Below, one piece after another: positions 9,942 through 18,669 of a stretch of DNA of 64,000 nt. The DNA is from Streptomyces sp. SUK 48 (lineage in GTDB: Bacteria > Actinomycetota > Actinomycetes > Streptomycetales > Streptomycetaceae): positions 1,116,001 to 1,180,000 of the forward strand of contig NZ_CP045740.1 of assembly GCF_009650765.1 (NCBI RefSeq). Direction: 5' to 3'. The position numbers and the translations under genes were made by a program. The notes beneath the pieces are model-generated. The model was not told the origin of the DNA. It did not search any database and saw only the letters and a program-made list of their open reading frames with translations. Position 1 is the stretch's first letter; the number at the start of each line of letters is the position of its first letter.

Positions 9942-10940
9942 GTGACCACCGTCCCCACTCCCCCGCTCTCCCGGGTCCGGTTCCCCCGTCTCTCCCGGGT
10001 CCGGCTCCCCCGGCGCGTGCCCGTCCGCCGGGCGCTGTGCCTGCTGCCGCTCGCGCTGGTCGCCGTGGCCGCCGTACGCAACCGCTCGCTGCTCGCCGCG
10101 GGCCTCGGCCAGCTGCGCACCGCCTCCTGGCCCTGGCTGCTCGCGGCGGCCGGTGCCACCTGTCTGACCTGGGTGGCGGCGGCCGTCACCCGGCAGGGCG
10201 CGGTGGTCCAGGCGCTGCCCAAGGGGCGGTTGCTCGCCACCCAGTTCGCGGCGGCCTCGGCCAACCATCTGCTGCCCACCGGGCTCGGCGCGGGCGCGGT
10301 GAACCTGCGCTTCATGACCGGGTGCGGGGTGCCGCCGGCCCGTTCCTCGGCCGCGCTCGCGCTGTATCTGCTCGCGGAGAGCGCGGGGAGGCTCGGTCTG
10401 CTGGCCGCGCTGCTGCTCGCCTTCCCGGACGCGCTGCGGCTCGGCCCGCTGCTGCCGGACGGTTCGGCGCTGCCGCTGTTGCTGGGCGCGGCCGGGCTGC
10501 TGGCGGCGGCCGTGGCCGCGGGGGCGCTGGTACGACCGCTGCGCGTGCGGGTCGCCGCGTTCGTCCGGGACGCCGTGGGCGAGGCGCGCTTCGTGCACAC
10601 GCTGCCGGTCCGCGCCCTGGCCCTGTGGGGCGGTTCGCTGGCCTTCCCGGCGCTCCAGGCGGCCGGGCTCGCCGCGGTCGGGCAGGCGCTGCGGCTGCCG
10701 GTGCCGCCCGCCCATATGGCGCTCGCCTATCTCGCGGCGACGGTCGCGGTGGCGCTGGTGCCCACCCCGGGCGGGCTGGGTTCGGTCGAGGCCGCGCTGA
10801 TCGTGGCCCTGGTCGCGGTCGGCGGTCCGGCGGCGCCGGCCACGGCGGTGGTGCTGGCCTACCGGATCATCACGGTGTGGGCGCCGCTGCTGCCGGGGGC
10901 GCTGACGCTCGGGGCACTGGTGCGGCTGAAGGTCATCTGA
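9942..10940 (+). CDS. Lysylphosphatidylglycerol-synthase-type transmembrane protein (UPF0104)
   Basis: A 332-residue integral membrane protein with about eight hydrophobic segments. It carries the family motif around A-S-A-N-H-L-L-P-T-G-L-G-A-G near residue 110 and V-P-T-P-G-G-L-G-S-V-E-A-A-L near residue 270, typical of the flippase-like region of MprF relatives and of stand-alone UPF0104 proteins. It lacks the soluble lysyl-transferase domain. The GTG at 9942 gives the usual family length; the frame is open further upstream and no strong SD marks either start. Role inferred: lipid or glycan precursor translocation. It is divergent from the SoxR-controlled ABC gene. Confidence 0.78.
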   Translation: MTTVPTPPLSRVRFPRLSRVRLPRRVPVRRALCLLPLALVAVAAVRNRSLLAAGLGQLRTASWPWLLAAAGATCLTWVAAAVTRQGAVVQALPKGRLLATQFAAASANHLLPTGLGAGAVNLRFMTGCGVPPARSSAALALYLLAESAGRLGLLAALLLAFPDALRLGPLLPDGSALPLLLGAAGLLAAAVAAGALVRPLRVRVAAFVRDAVGEARFVHTLPVRALALWGGSLAFPALQAAGLAAVGQALRLPVPPAHMALAYLAATVAVALVPTPGGLGSVEAALIVALVAVGGPAAPATAVVLAYRIITVWAPLLPGALTLGALVRLKVI

Positions 10941-10983
10941 GGCAGAGTGGCCCTCCCAGCCGTCTGGAGAGGGAGTGCCCGCC

Positions 10984-11742
10984 GTGCCGGTCCGTGTGGA
11001 GCGCGAGGAGTACGTCACCACCGTCGTCCTGTCCCGGCCCGCGGCCCGCAATGCCGTGGACGGTCCGACGGCGGCCGGACTCGTCGCCGCGTTCCGTGAG
11101 TTCGAGGCGGACGAGAACGCCCGGGTGGCGGTGTTGTGGGGGGAGGGCGGCACGTTCTGCGCGGGGGCCGATCTGAAGGCGATCGGCACCGAGCGGGGCA
11201 ACCGGGTGGCCGAGGACGGCGACGGGCCGATGGGTCCGACCCGGCTGCGGCTGTCCAAGCCGGTGATCGCGGCCGTCGCCGGGCACGCGGTGGCGGGCGG
11301 GCTGGAACTGGCCCTGTGGTGCGATCTGCGGGTGGCCGAAGAGGACGCGGTGTTCGGTGTGTTCTGCCGCCGCTGGGGGGTGCCGCTGATCGACGGCGGG
11401 ACCGTACGGCTGCCCCGGCTGATCGGGACGAGCCGGGCGATGGACCTGATCCTGACCGGCCGTCCGGTGCCGGCGCCGGAGGCGTACGCGATGGGGCTCG
11501 CCAATCGGCTGGTGCCGACCGGCACCGCCCGCACCGAGGCGGAGGCGCTGGCCGCCCGGATCGCCCGGTTCCCGCAGGCGTGCCTGCGCAGCGACCGCGC
11601 CTCGGTCCTCGGCCAGGAGGGCCTGCCGGAGGAGGAGGCGCTGCTCGCCGAACTCCGGCATGGGGCGGGCGTGTTGGCACAGAGCGCGGAGGGTGCCGCC
11701 CGGTTCGCCGCGGGGGCGGGGCGGCACGGCTCGTTCGGCTGA
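10984..11742 (+). CDS. Enoyl-CoA hydratase/isomerase family protein
   Basis: A 252-residue crotonase-fold protein. The oxyanion-hole segments are visible as G-G-T-F-C-A-G-A-D-L-K-A and A-G-H-A-V-A-G-G-L-E-L-A-L. The position of one catalytic Glu of classical hydratases is occupied (W-G-V-P-L-I-D-G-G-T), but with Asp in the following loop, so the chemistry could be isomerase or hydrolase rather than hydratase. The GTG at 10984 is chosen because the purine-rich GGAGAGGGAG ends 8 nt before it; the in-frame GTG at 10975 lies inside that SD. It follows the membrane protein by 43 nt and may be cotranscribed. It is convergent with the HEAT-repeat gene. Confidence 0.88.
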   Translation: MPVRVEREEYVTTVVLSRPAARNAVDGPTAAGLVAAFREFEADENARVAVLWGEGGTFCAGADLKAIGTERGNRVAEDGDGPMGPTRLRLSKPVIAAVAGHAVAGGLELALWCDLRVAEEDAVFGVFCRRWGVPLIDGGTVRLPRLIGTSRAMDLILTGRPVPAPEAYAMGLANRLVPTGTARTEAEALAARIARFPQACLRSDRASVLGQEGLPEEEALLAELRHGAGVLAQSAEGAARFAAGAGRHGSFG

Positions 11743-11784
11743 GTACCCCGCACACGAGGTACGCCGCATACGAGCCCCCTCACG

Positions 11785-13056
11785 TCACTCCTCGGGCAGC
11801 CCGGCGTAGGCGCGCAGTTCGTCGCGTGGGACGGGCAGGCCCCAGGAGCGGACGATGTCCTGGAGGTTCGCCCACTGCCAGGTGTGCTTGTCGAGTCCGG
11901 CGAGGACCCGGACCAGGCGGCGCTGGGGTTCGGTCAGCTCGGTGAACGCGCCGGGTCCCTCCGGGCGAGGGTCGCCGAAGGCCAGCCGGAGCGCGGCCGT
12001 GGCCACGGGGAAGCTCGCCGGGCCGGTGGTGGCGGCGAGCCCGTCGGTCACCGCGTCCAGGGCCTCGCGCGGATACCGGTCGGCGAGCAGGGTGAGGGAG
12101 GCGGCGGAGTAACCGCGCGGGTCCCCCTCGTGGAAGGGGACCCGGGGCTCGTCCGGTCCCGGCTGCTCGGCGCCCGCGACGAGTTCGGCCAGGACGTCGG
12201 CGGTGACGGCCGCCTCGACGCCCCTGCCGCCGAGCCGGGCCAGCGCCGTGGCCGCCGCCCATCGCACCAGCGGCTCCCCGGCGGTGAGGAACGGCCGCAG
12301 CCGGAGCGCCAGTTCCGGTCCGGTCCCGTCGTCGCCGAGCAGTCCGGCGGTCACCAGCGCGGTGGCCAGGGCCACCGGCTCGCGCTCCTCGTCCAGCGTC
12401 GCCAGCAGCCGCGGCAGGCTCTCCCCGGCCGCCTCCGGGAACCAGGCCAGCACATAGGCCGTGCCCGCCCGGACGGCCGGGTCCGCGTCCCCGAGCAGGG
12501 GCAGCAGGGCCGGTACGCCCGCGCGCACCGCGTCGTAGGCGCCCAGTTCCGCCGCCATGGCCTCCAGTTGCCGGTCGTGGTCGTACAGGTCGCGGCGGAA
12601 CTCCCGCAGCCGCCGCTCCCGGTCGTCGGCCGCCGCCTCGACCCAGGCGTCGTACTCGGCGCGTATCGCCTCCGGGTCCCGCGCGTGGATCTCCTCGACG
12701 GCGGCCCGCCACTCGGTGATCGCGATCCCGTCGGGCAGATGGGTCTCGTCGTAGCCGATGGCGAGGGCGGCCAGCAGCTCCAGGCAGACGGCCCGGCCGG
12801 GCAGGGCGGGGTCCGCCGCCATGCGGACCAGGAACGGCACCGCGGCGGCCGTGGCCGGGTACCGGCTGCCCTGGTGGAAGATGTTGCCGTACAGCGCGTC
12901 CAGGGCCTGGTCACGCTGCTCCCCGTCCGGGGAGCACAAGGCGCGCAGCAGTCCGGGCACGTCGTCGGCCGGGCCGTAGGCGTGCGTCAGCGCGGACCAG
13001 TCGACGGCGTCGAGGCCGGACAGCGCGGCGGGCACCGGAGCGTTGATCTCAGTCAC
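11785..13056 (-). CDS. HEAT-repeat protein
   Basis: A 423-residue soluble protein built of paired helices. Recognisable HEAT-like units are V-P-F-L-V-R-M-A-A-D-P-A-L-P-G-R near residue 78, V-P-A-L-L-P-L-L-G-D-A-D-P-A-V-R-A-G-T-A near residue 180 and L-V-R-W-A-A-A-T-A-L-A-R-L near residue 265. Such proteins act as scaffolds; no enzymatic motif is visible. GTG 13056 is used; a second in-frame GTG lies at 13074 and neither has an obvious SD. It is transcribed from the same strand as the dehydrogenase operon upstream, but 39 nt past the stop of that operon's last gene. Confidence 0.72.
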   Translation of the reverse strand: MTEINAPVPAALSGLDAVDWSALTHAYGPADDVPGLLRALCSPDGEQRDQALDALYGNIFHQGSRYPATAAAVPFLVRMAADPALPGRAVCLELLAALAIGYDETHLPDGIAITEWRAAVEEIHARDPEAIRAEYDAWVEAAADDRERRLREFRRDLYDHDRQLEAMAAELGAYDAVRAGVPALLPLLGDADPAVRAGTAYVLAWFPEAAGESLPRLLATLDEEREPVALATALVTAGLLGDDGTGPELALRLRPFLTAGEPLVRWAAATALARLGGRGVEAAVTADVLAELVAGAEQPGPDEPRVPFHEGDPRGYSAASLTLLADRYPREALDAVTDGLAATTGPASFPVATAALRLAFGDPRPEGPGAFTELTEPQRRLVRVLAGLDKHTWQWANLQDIVRSWGLPVPRDELRAYAGLPEE

Positions 13057-13095
13057 GACCGCACTGTCGCACACGCCACTGACAACGCCCCGCGC

Positions 13096-14373
13096 TCAGC
13101 CCGCGCTCACCCGCACCTCCCCGCCCGCGGGGTCGACCCGCCCGTGCCAGGACGTGTCGAGCCTCAGGGTGCGGTACGGCTGCGCGGTGCCGGGACCGAG
13201 GCGGGCGCGGTGCAGCAGGCGGCCGTCCTGGCGGACGTACAGGACGGGGCGGGACAGGGGGGTGTCGGTGCGCAGGAGGTGGGACGGGGCGCCCGGGCAG
13301 CCGGGGCCGAGGCGGTCGGGGTCCAGGCGGTCGGGGTCGAGGAGGTTGGGGGTGATCCGGCACAGCGGCGGCTCGACGGTGACCGGGATTCCCGGGCGGG
13401 GCCAGGGGGCGCCCGCCAGGTGGTCGAGGACGGCGCCGGCCGCCCCGGCTCCCTCGCGGGCGGCGGTGCCGGCGGGCTCCACGGCGTGCAGGAGGTTTCC
13501 GGCGGCGAAGACACCGGGCCGCGTGGTGTGCAGGGCGGGGTGCACGGCGGGGCCCCGCGTGCCGGGGTCGAGGTCGAGGGCGCCGCGCCGGGCGAGTTCG
13601 TGGTCCGGGACGAAGTCGCCGGTGAACACGACGGTGTCGCAGGGCAGTACGGTCGTACGGCCGTCCCGGTGCCGGACGCGGACGCCGGACAGCCGTCCGT
13701 GGCCGAGGAGTTCGGTGACCGTGGTATCGGTCAGCAGCGGGATGCCCCGGACCAGACGGGCCGATCGCGCGCGGGCGGGGCCGGTACGGGCCCGGGGGTG
13801 CTCGGTGACCAGCGCGACGACCTCCGCACCGGCCGTACGGACGGTCCGGGCCGCCGCGTACGACACGTCCTGCGCGCCCACCACCACCGCTCGGGTGCCG
13901 ATGTGCTGCCCGAACAGATGGACCGCCCGCTGGAGTTCGCCGGTGGTGTAGACCCCGGCGGGCCGGGTGCCGGGCACCAGGCGGGCCGCGCGGGGGCGTT
14001 CACGGGCCCCGGTGGCGAGGACGACGGCCCGCGCGGCGAGGGCCTCGGGTCCTCCCGGCCCGACGGTCAGCAGCACGTTCGCACCGGAGACGGCTCCAAG
14101 CCCCCAGTCCAGCACGGTGGTTCGCGTCCTGATCACCGCGCCCGCCCGCTCGGCCGCCGCCGTGAGCAGGCGGGCGTACCGAGGGCCGGTGAGCGGCCGG
14201 GTCCAGGTGCCGAAGCCGCCGTGGGCGCAGTGCCGGGGCGCTCCCCCGGGCCGCGCCTCCCGCTCCAGGACCTCCACGCGGCCGGCTCCGGCGGCGGCGA
14301 GCCGGGCCGCCGCGGCGAGACCCGCGGGTCCGGCCCCCACCACGAGGACGTCGACCTGTCGTACCGCCGTCAC
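13096..14373 (-). CDS. FAD-dependent oxidoreductase (HcnB/SoxA-like subunit)
   Basis: A 425-residue flavoprotein. The N-terminal dinucleotide-binding motif is V-V-G-A-G-P-A-G-L-A-A-A, and A-T-G-A-R-E-R and a second Rossmann motif (V-V-V-G-A-Q-D-V-S-Y-A-A) follow. This is the pyridine-nucleotide-disulfide-reductase fold of the alpha subunits of amino-acid/opine dehydrogenase complexes. GTG 14373 forms a GTGA overlap with the stop of the preceding gene, so the two are translationally coupled and probably form one complex. The partner carries a BFD-type 2Fe-2S site, as in HcnB-type assemblies. Confidence 0.85.
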   Translation of the reverse strand: MTAVRQVDVLVVGAGPAGLAAAARLAAAGAGRVEVLEREARPGGAPRHCAHGGFGTWTRPLTGPRYARLLTAAAERAGAVIRTRTTVLDWGLGAVSGANVLLTVGPGGPEALAARAVVLATGARERPRAARLVPGTRPAGVYTTGELQRAVHLFGQHIGTRAVVVGAQDVSYAAARTVRTAGAEVVALVTEHPRARTGPARARSARLVRGIPLLTDTTVTELLGHGRLSGVRVRHRDGRTTVLPCDTVVFTGDFVPDHELARRGALDLDPGTRGPAVHPALHTTRPGVFAAGNLLHAVEPAGTAAREGAGAAGAVLDHLAGAPWPRPGIPVTVEPPLCRITPNLLDPDRLDPDRLGPGCPGAPSHLLRTDTPLSRPVLYVRQDGRLLHRARLGPGTAQPYRTLRLDTSWHGRVDPAGGEVRVSAG

Positions 14374-15815
14374 GCGCGCTCGCCCCTTCCCCGCCGCTCC
14401 AGCAACTCCCGCAGCTCCGCCCCGCAGTAGAACCCCTGGCAGCGGCCCGCCCCCGCCCGGGTGCGGCGGCGCAGGCCGTCCGGGCCGCGGGGTGGGACCG
14501 GGCCGGCGAGGGCGTCGCGGATCTCGCCGAGGGAGACCCGCTCGCAGTGACAGACGAGGGTGCCGTAGGCCGGATCGGCGGCGATCAGTTCTGGGCGCTG
14601 GTGAGGGCGCGGGAACGCCTCCCCGAGGTTGGGCATGCGCACCGGTTCCAGGTCGCTTCCGGGGCCGAGGTCGAGTCCCGTGCCGGCGAGCAGCGCGGTG
14701 ACGTGCTCGGCGATGGCCAGGGAGGCGGTCAGGCCGGTGGAACGGATGCCGCCGACGGTGACGTACGACCGCTCGGGGTGCGCGGCGATCCGGTAGTCCT
14801 CCTGTCCGGTGGCCGCGCGCAACCCGGCGTAGACGGCGGTGACTTCCTCCTCGATCAGCGCGGGCAGGATACGGCGCCCCCGCTCCCGCAGCAGGGCGAT
14901 GCCCTCGGCGGTGGTGCCGGTGGCCCGCTTGTCGTCCAGGTCCTCGGCGGTGGGGCCGAGCAGGACGTTGCCGTACACGGTGGGGGCGACCAGAACTCCC
15001 TTGCCGAGCGCGGTCGGTACGGGCAGCAAAATGTGCCGGACCAGTGGCCGGGCGAACTTGTCGAACACCAGGAGCTGGCCGCGGCGCGGGGTGACGGTGA
15101 AGTCGTCGCGTCCGAGGCGGCGGTCGAGGGTGTCGGCGCCGAGTCCGGCCGCGTTGACGAGGTGGCGGGCGCGCAGGACGCCGCGGGACGTGTGCAGGCG
15201 GTGGCCGTCGTCCCAAGCCGCCTGCCGCACCTCGGTGTTCAGGTGCAGGTCGACTCCGGCACGGACGGCCTGGGTGGCGTACGCCAGGATGGTGGTCCAG
15301 GGGCAGATGACGCTCTCGCCGGGGATGTGCAGGGCGCCGAGCGCGCCGGGTCCGAGGTGCGGCTCGCGGGCGTACAGCTCCGCTCTGCCCAACGCGCGTG
15401 CGGCGTCGTACGAGTTGGCCGCCGCCTTCGCCGCGAGTCGCGGCAGGGCGGCGAGTTGCTCCTCGTCCCAGGCGACGAGCAGCGCGCCGACGGGTTCGAC
15501 GAGGATGCCGGACTCGGCCGCGTAGGCCGTGAGCCGGGCGTGCCCCTCACGGACGAGCCGGGCTTCCAGAGTGCCGGGCACGGCGTCGAACCCCGTATGC
15601 AGGATCGCGGTGTTGGCCTTGGACGTGCCCTGCCCGACATCGTCCCGCGCCTCGATCAGGGCAACGTTCAGGCGCGGGTGGCGGGCGAGCCGGCGGGCGA
15701 TGGCGCAGCCGACGACTCCGGCGCCGACGATCGCGACATCGTACGGCCGGCCGGGCAGCGCACCCTCGGCGGTGACGCCCGTGGGCGCCGGGAGGGGACC
15801 CTCGGGGTCCCTCAT
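14370..15815 (-). CDS. FAD-dependent glycerol-3-phosphate-dehydrogenase-like protein with BFD-type 2Fe-2S domain
   Basis: A 481-residue protein. Residues about 25-390 form a DAO-fold flavoprotein (V-A-I-V-G-A-G-V-V-G-C-A-I-A near residue 27; K-A-N-T-A-I-L-H-T-G-F near 60), the subgroup of anaerobic-type glycerol-3-phosphate dehydrogenase GlpA and LhgO. The C-terminus has C-H-C-E-R-V-S and, about 35 residues later, C-Q-G-F-Y-C, the four cysteines of a BFD-like [2Fe-2S] domain. The ATG overlaps the kinase stop (ATGA). Placed between a glycerol-kinase homologue and a second flavoprotein, it would oxidise the phosphorylated polyol in the cytoplasm. Confidence 0.88.
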   Translation of the reverse strand: MRDPEGPLPAPTGVTAEGALPGRPYDVAIVGAGVVGCAIARRLARHPRLNVALIEARDDVGQGTSKANTAILHTGFDAVPGTLEARLVREGHARLTAYAAESGILVEPVGALLVAWDEEQLAALPRLAAKAAANSYDAARALGRAELYAREPHLGPGALGALHIPGESVICPWTTILAYATQAVRAGVDLHLNTEVRQAAWDDGHRLHTSRGVLRARHLVNAAGLGADTLDRRLGRDDFTVTPRRGQLLVFDKFARPLVRHILLPVPTALGKGVLVAPTVYGNVLLGPTAEDLDDKRATGTTAEGIALLRERGRRILPALIEEEVTAVYAGLRAATGQEDYRIAAHPERSYVTVGGIRSTGLTASLAIAEHVTALLAGTGLDLGPGSDLEPVRMPNLGEAFPRPHQRPELIAADPAYGTLVCHCERVSLGEIRDALAGPVPPRGPDGLRRRTRAGAGRCQGFYCGAELRELLERRGRGERA

Positions 15816-17245
15816 GAGCCGGGCAGCGCGGCGACGGCCGCGCGGAAGCGGGCGCGGCGTTCGGCCGCCCGGTCGGCCGGGAGGCGGGGCTCGTACACCG
15901 CGGCGGGGCGCCCCTCGGGCAGGGCGTCTGCGGCGGTGAGGGCGGGGTCGGCGCCGAGACGGGCGAGGGCGGCGGCCCCGAGCGCGGTGGCGTCGGGCAA
16001 CGCGGACACCTCGACGGGGAGTTGCAGCAGATCGGCCTGGGTCTGCATGAGCAGCGCGGAGCGGGTGAGGCCGCCGTCGACGCGCAGGCCGCCGAGCGGG
16101 GCGCCGAGGTCGGCGGCGGCCGCCTCGGCGAGTTCGGCGACCTGGGCGGCGATGCCCTCGCACAGGGCGCGCACCAGATGGCCCGCGCCGGTGTCCAGGC
16201 CGAGGCCGGTGAGGGAGCCGCGCAGCTCGCCGCGCCACCAGGGGGCGGCGAGTCCCGCGAGGGCGGGTACGAAGGTGACGCCACCGCTGTCGGGGACGGC
16301 GCCGCCGACCGGGTCGAGGTCGGCGGCGGAGCCGATGACCCCGAGGTCGGCGAGCCAGCGCACCGCGGAGGCGGCCGTGTAGACCTGGCCGTCCAGGCAG
16401 TAACTGGTGGTTCCGCCCAGCCGCCACGCCACGCAGCTGACGAGTCCCGAGTCGCCGCGCCGGGGGCGTTCGCCGGTGTGGGCGAGCAGGAACGCGCCGG
16501 TGCCATAGGTGCACTTGGCGGCGCCGGGGGCGGTGACGCGCTGGGCGAGCAGTGCGGCCTGCTGGTCCACGATCAGGCCGGTGAGGGGCATGTCGTAGCC
16601 GAACTCCCGGGTGCTCCCGACCGGTTGGGCGACGTCGGTGATCTCCGGGAGGCGTTCACCGGTGAGGCCGTAGAGGTCGAGGGCGCGGGACGACCACCGG
16701 ACGTGGTCGAGGTCGAGGAGCTGGGTGCGGCCGGCGGTGGCGGCGTCGGTGACGAAGGCGCCGGTGAGGCGGTGCACCAGCCAGGCGTCCGAGGTGGTGA
16801 CGACGCCCTCGCGGGTGAGCCGGCGGCGGATCCAGGCCATCTTGGGCGCGGCGAAGTAGGGGTCGAGGGGCAGCCCGGTGAGCTGTCGCAACTCCTCGCC
16901 ATGATCGGCGAGTTCGGCACAGATCGTGTCGGCGCGGCGGTCCTGCCAGACCAGCGCGTCGGTGAGCGGGCGGCCGGTCGCGGGGTCCCAGGCGAGGACG
17001 GTCTCGCCCTGGTTGGCGAGGCCCAGGGCGACGACGCGCTCGCCCGCCTCGGCGAGGGCGCTCCGGCCGGCCGTGAGCACCGAGTCGTACAGCGCCTCCG
17101 GGTCCACCTCGACCAGTCCGCCGGGCCGGTGCCGGGGGCGGACCTCGGCGTATCCGGTGCCGAGGACACCGCGCTCCGGGCAGACCACGAGGGCCTTGGT
17201 GCCGGAGGTGCCCTGGTCGACGGCGAGTACCGGCCCCGCCGTCAC
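15812..17245 (-). CDS. FGGY family carbohydrate kinase (glycerol kinase-like)
   Basis: A 477-residue kinase, first gene of a three-gene coupled operon. The N-terminal ATP-binding loop is V-D-Q-G-T-S-G-T-K-A. The substrate-loop motif is N-Q-G-E-T with W-Q-D-R-R, close to glycerol kinase's N-Q-R-E-T and W-Q-D-R-R but with Arg replaced by Gly at a glycerol-contact position. The second FGGY signature region (Y-G-T-G-A-F-L-L, G-G-L-T-R-S) is intact. Together with the next gene the likely substrate is glycerol or a related polyol. GTG 17245 is the only start giving a full N-terminus; no strong SD is seen. Confidence 0.87.
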   Translation of the reverse strand: MTAGPVLAVDQGTSGTKALVVCPERGVLGTGYAEVRPRHRPGGLVEVDPEALYDSVLTAGRSALAEAGERVVALGLANQGETVLAWDPATGRPLTDALVWQDRRADTICAELADHGEELRQLTGLPLDPYFAAPKMAWIRRRLTREGVVTTSDAWLVHRLTGAFVTDAATAGRTQLLDLDHVRWSSRALDLYGLTGERLPEITDVAQPVGSTREFGYDMPLTGLIVDQQAALLAQRVTAPGAAKCTYGTGAFLLAHTGERPRRGDSGLVSCVAWRLGGTTSYCLDGQVYTAASAVRWLADLGVIGSAADLDPVGGAVPDSGGVTFVPALAGLAAPWWRGELRGSLTGLGLDTGAGHLVRALCEGIAAQVAELAEAAAADLGAPLGGLRVDGGLTRSALLMQTQADLLQLPVEVSALPDATALGAAALARLGADPALTAADALPEGRPAAVYEPRLPADRAAERRARFRAAVAALPGS

Positions 17246-17397
17246 GCCGGTCCAGCCGTCCGCCGCTCCGGTACGGCCGTCCGGCGTACCGCCCCTGTCA
17301 TCCGTACCCTCCCGCGCCCGGCACCAGAGATCACCGCGTCAGCCTGCCGCCGCGCCCATCCGGCGTCAAGCCGACCCGAGGCGGACCGATGATCTTT

Positions 17398-17425
17398 CAA
17401 CTCACCTGGCTGGCTCATTGAGTTG
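17398..17425. promoter_or_regulatory. Inverted repeat, candidate operator of the kinase operon
   Basis: Perfect 7-bp arms CAACTCA and TGAGTTG are separated by 14 bp, in an AT-richer stretch about 150 bp upstream of the FGGY kinase start and 130 bp upstream of the plus-strand gene at 17555. The geometry suits a dimeric regulator binding in the shared divergent promoter region. No regulator gene adjoins it. Confidence 0.4.
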
Positions 17426-17554
17426 GCAACAATGGTGAGGCGGAACCACCGCCCCTATAGTGGCCGCCGACCACCACGCACCGCCCAGGGGAGGGCTGTT
17501 GCCACCTCATTCCGCCGCCTCGTTCGGGTGTCATCGACTCCGGGGCTTCGGCTG

Positions 17555-18637
17555 ATGGCACGCGAGGGAGCGAGACCCTCCTACGACCCGGCAGGACCCG
17601 ACCACGCCCTGCGCGCGGTGCTCCAGGAGTTACGCACCGGGCGCTGGGTGGCCATGCGCACCCTGCTCGCGGAGACCACCGAGTGGTGGATGTGGACCCG
17701 GCGCACCCAGATCCTCGCGGCGGCGGCCGCCGGCAGCGACGTGGTGCGCGCCTGGCTCGCGGAGGAGCCGGACAGCGCCCACGCGGCGGTGATGCGGGCC
17801 AGGATCGGCGTGGAGCGGGCGTTACGGGCTCGCCGCGAACGGCACCTGCGAGCCCATGAGTTGTGGATCGAGGCATGGGACGCCGCCGAGACCGCCGCCC
17901 TGCACGCGCCGCACGATCCGGTGCCCTGGATCTGTCTGCTCGCCCTGGCCCAGCTGGACCCCGAGCAGCGCTGGGCCGAGCACCGGGCCGACCCGCCCGA
18001 GCCGCACCTGGTGCCGGGCCCCTGGGGGCTGCTGGCCGAGGCCGCCGAGCGGGACCCGTTCAACCGCGAGGCGCATCACCGGATGCTCCAGTTCCTGTAC
18101 GCACGCCGTGGCGTGGCCGGCCGTACCGGAGTCCCGGCCCCCGGCGAGGACCCCGACCGGCTGGCGGACGCCGCCGGTTACGCCCGCTGGGCCGCCGCGC
18201 AGGCCCCGCCCGGATCGGCGCTCCACCTCCTCCCGCTCTACGTCCGTGTCGAGCGCCACCGCCGGGGGCGCCGCCCCGACCCGTACTGGGCCACGGACGC
18301 CGCCGTCGACGAGGCGCGGTCCGCCCTGCGCTCCTGGTTCGAGCACGCGCCACCCGGCCGGCGCTCGCAACCGGACCTCAACCACCTGGCGCACGCCCTG
18401 TGGGGAGCCCGCCGATTCGCCTGCGCGGACCGGGTGTTCGCGGCGATAGGGCCGTACTTCGGGCCGCCGCCCTGGATGTACCGCGCCCGGGACGGCGAGC
18501 GCCCGGCGGACGTGTTCGTGCGGGCCCGCGACCACTGCCGTGCCCTGGCCGGCACCGCCGCGGGCACGTCTGCCGAGGCCCGCGCCGAGCCGCGCCCCTG
18601 CACCGGAACCCGTCCCTGTACCGGAACCCGCCCCTGA
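17555..18637 (+). CDS. Conserved hypothetical helical protein
   Basis: A 360-residue soluble protein, rich in Ala, Arg and Trp, without signal peptide or membrane segment. It has repeated helix pairs such as W-V-A-M-R-T-L-L-A-E-T near residue 30 and D-P-F-N-R-E-A-H-H-R-M-L-Q-F near residue 165, reminiscent of TPR-like solenoids. I do not recognise the family. The C-terminus ends in two 6-residue repeats (P-C-T-G-T-R). ATG 17555 is preferred; the frame is open to 17423 but the upstream part has weak coding character. It ends 32 nt before an amino-acid permease and is probably cotranscribed with it. Confidence 0.7.
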   Translation: MAREGARPSYDPAGPDHALRAVLQELRTGRWVAMRTLLAETTEWWMWTRRTQILAAAAAGSDVVRAWLAEEPDSAHAAVMRARIGVERALRARRERHLRAHELWIEAWDAAETAALHAPHDPVPWICLLALAQLDPEQRWAEHRADPPEPHLVPGPWGLLAEAAERDPFNREAHHRMLQFLYARRGVAGRTGVPAPGEDPDRLADAAGYARWAAAQAPPGSALHLLPLYVRVERHRRGRRPDPYWATDAAVDEARSALRSWFEHAPPGRRSQPDLNHLAHALWGARRFACADRVFAAIGPYFGPPPWMYRARDGERPADVFVRARDHCRALAGTAAGTSAEARAEPRPCTGTRPCTGTRP

Positions 18638-18669
18638 ACCCCCAGGTCCCCCACCCCCGGAGGTCACCC

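Noticed and set aside
7403..10600. Minus-strand open frame of about 1060 codons spanning the ABC transporter region
   Set aside because: Wrong frame relative to the ABC motifs; no recognisable domain.
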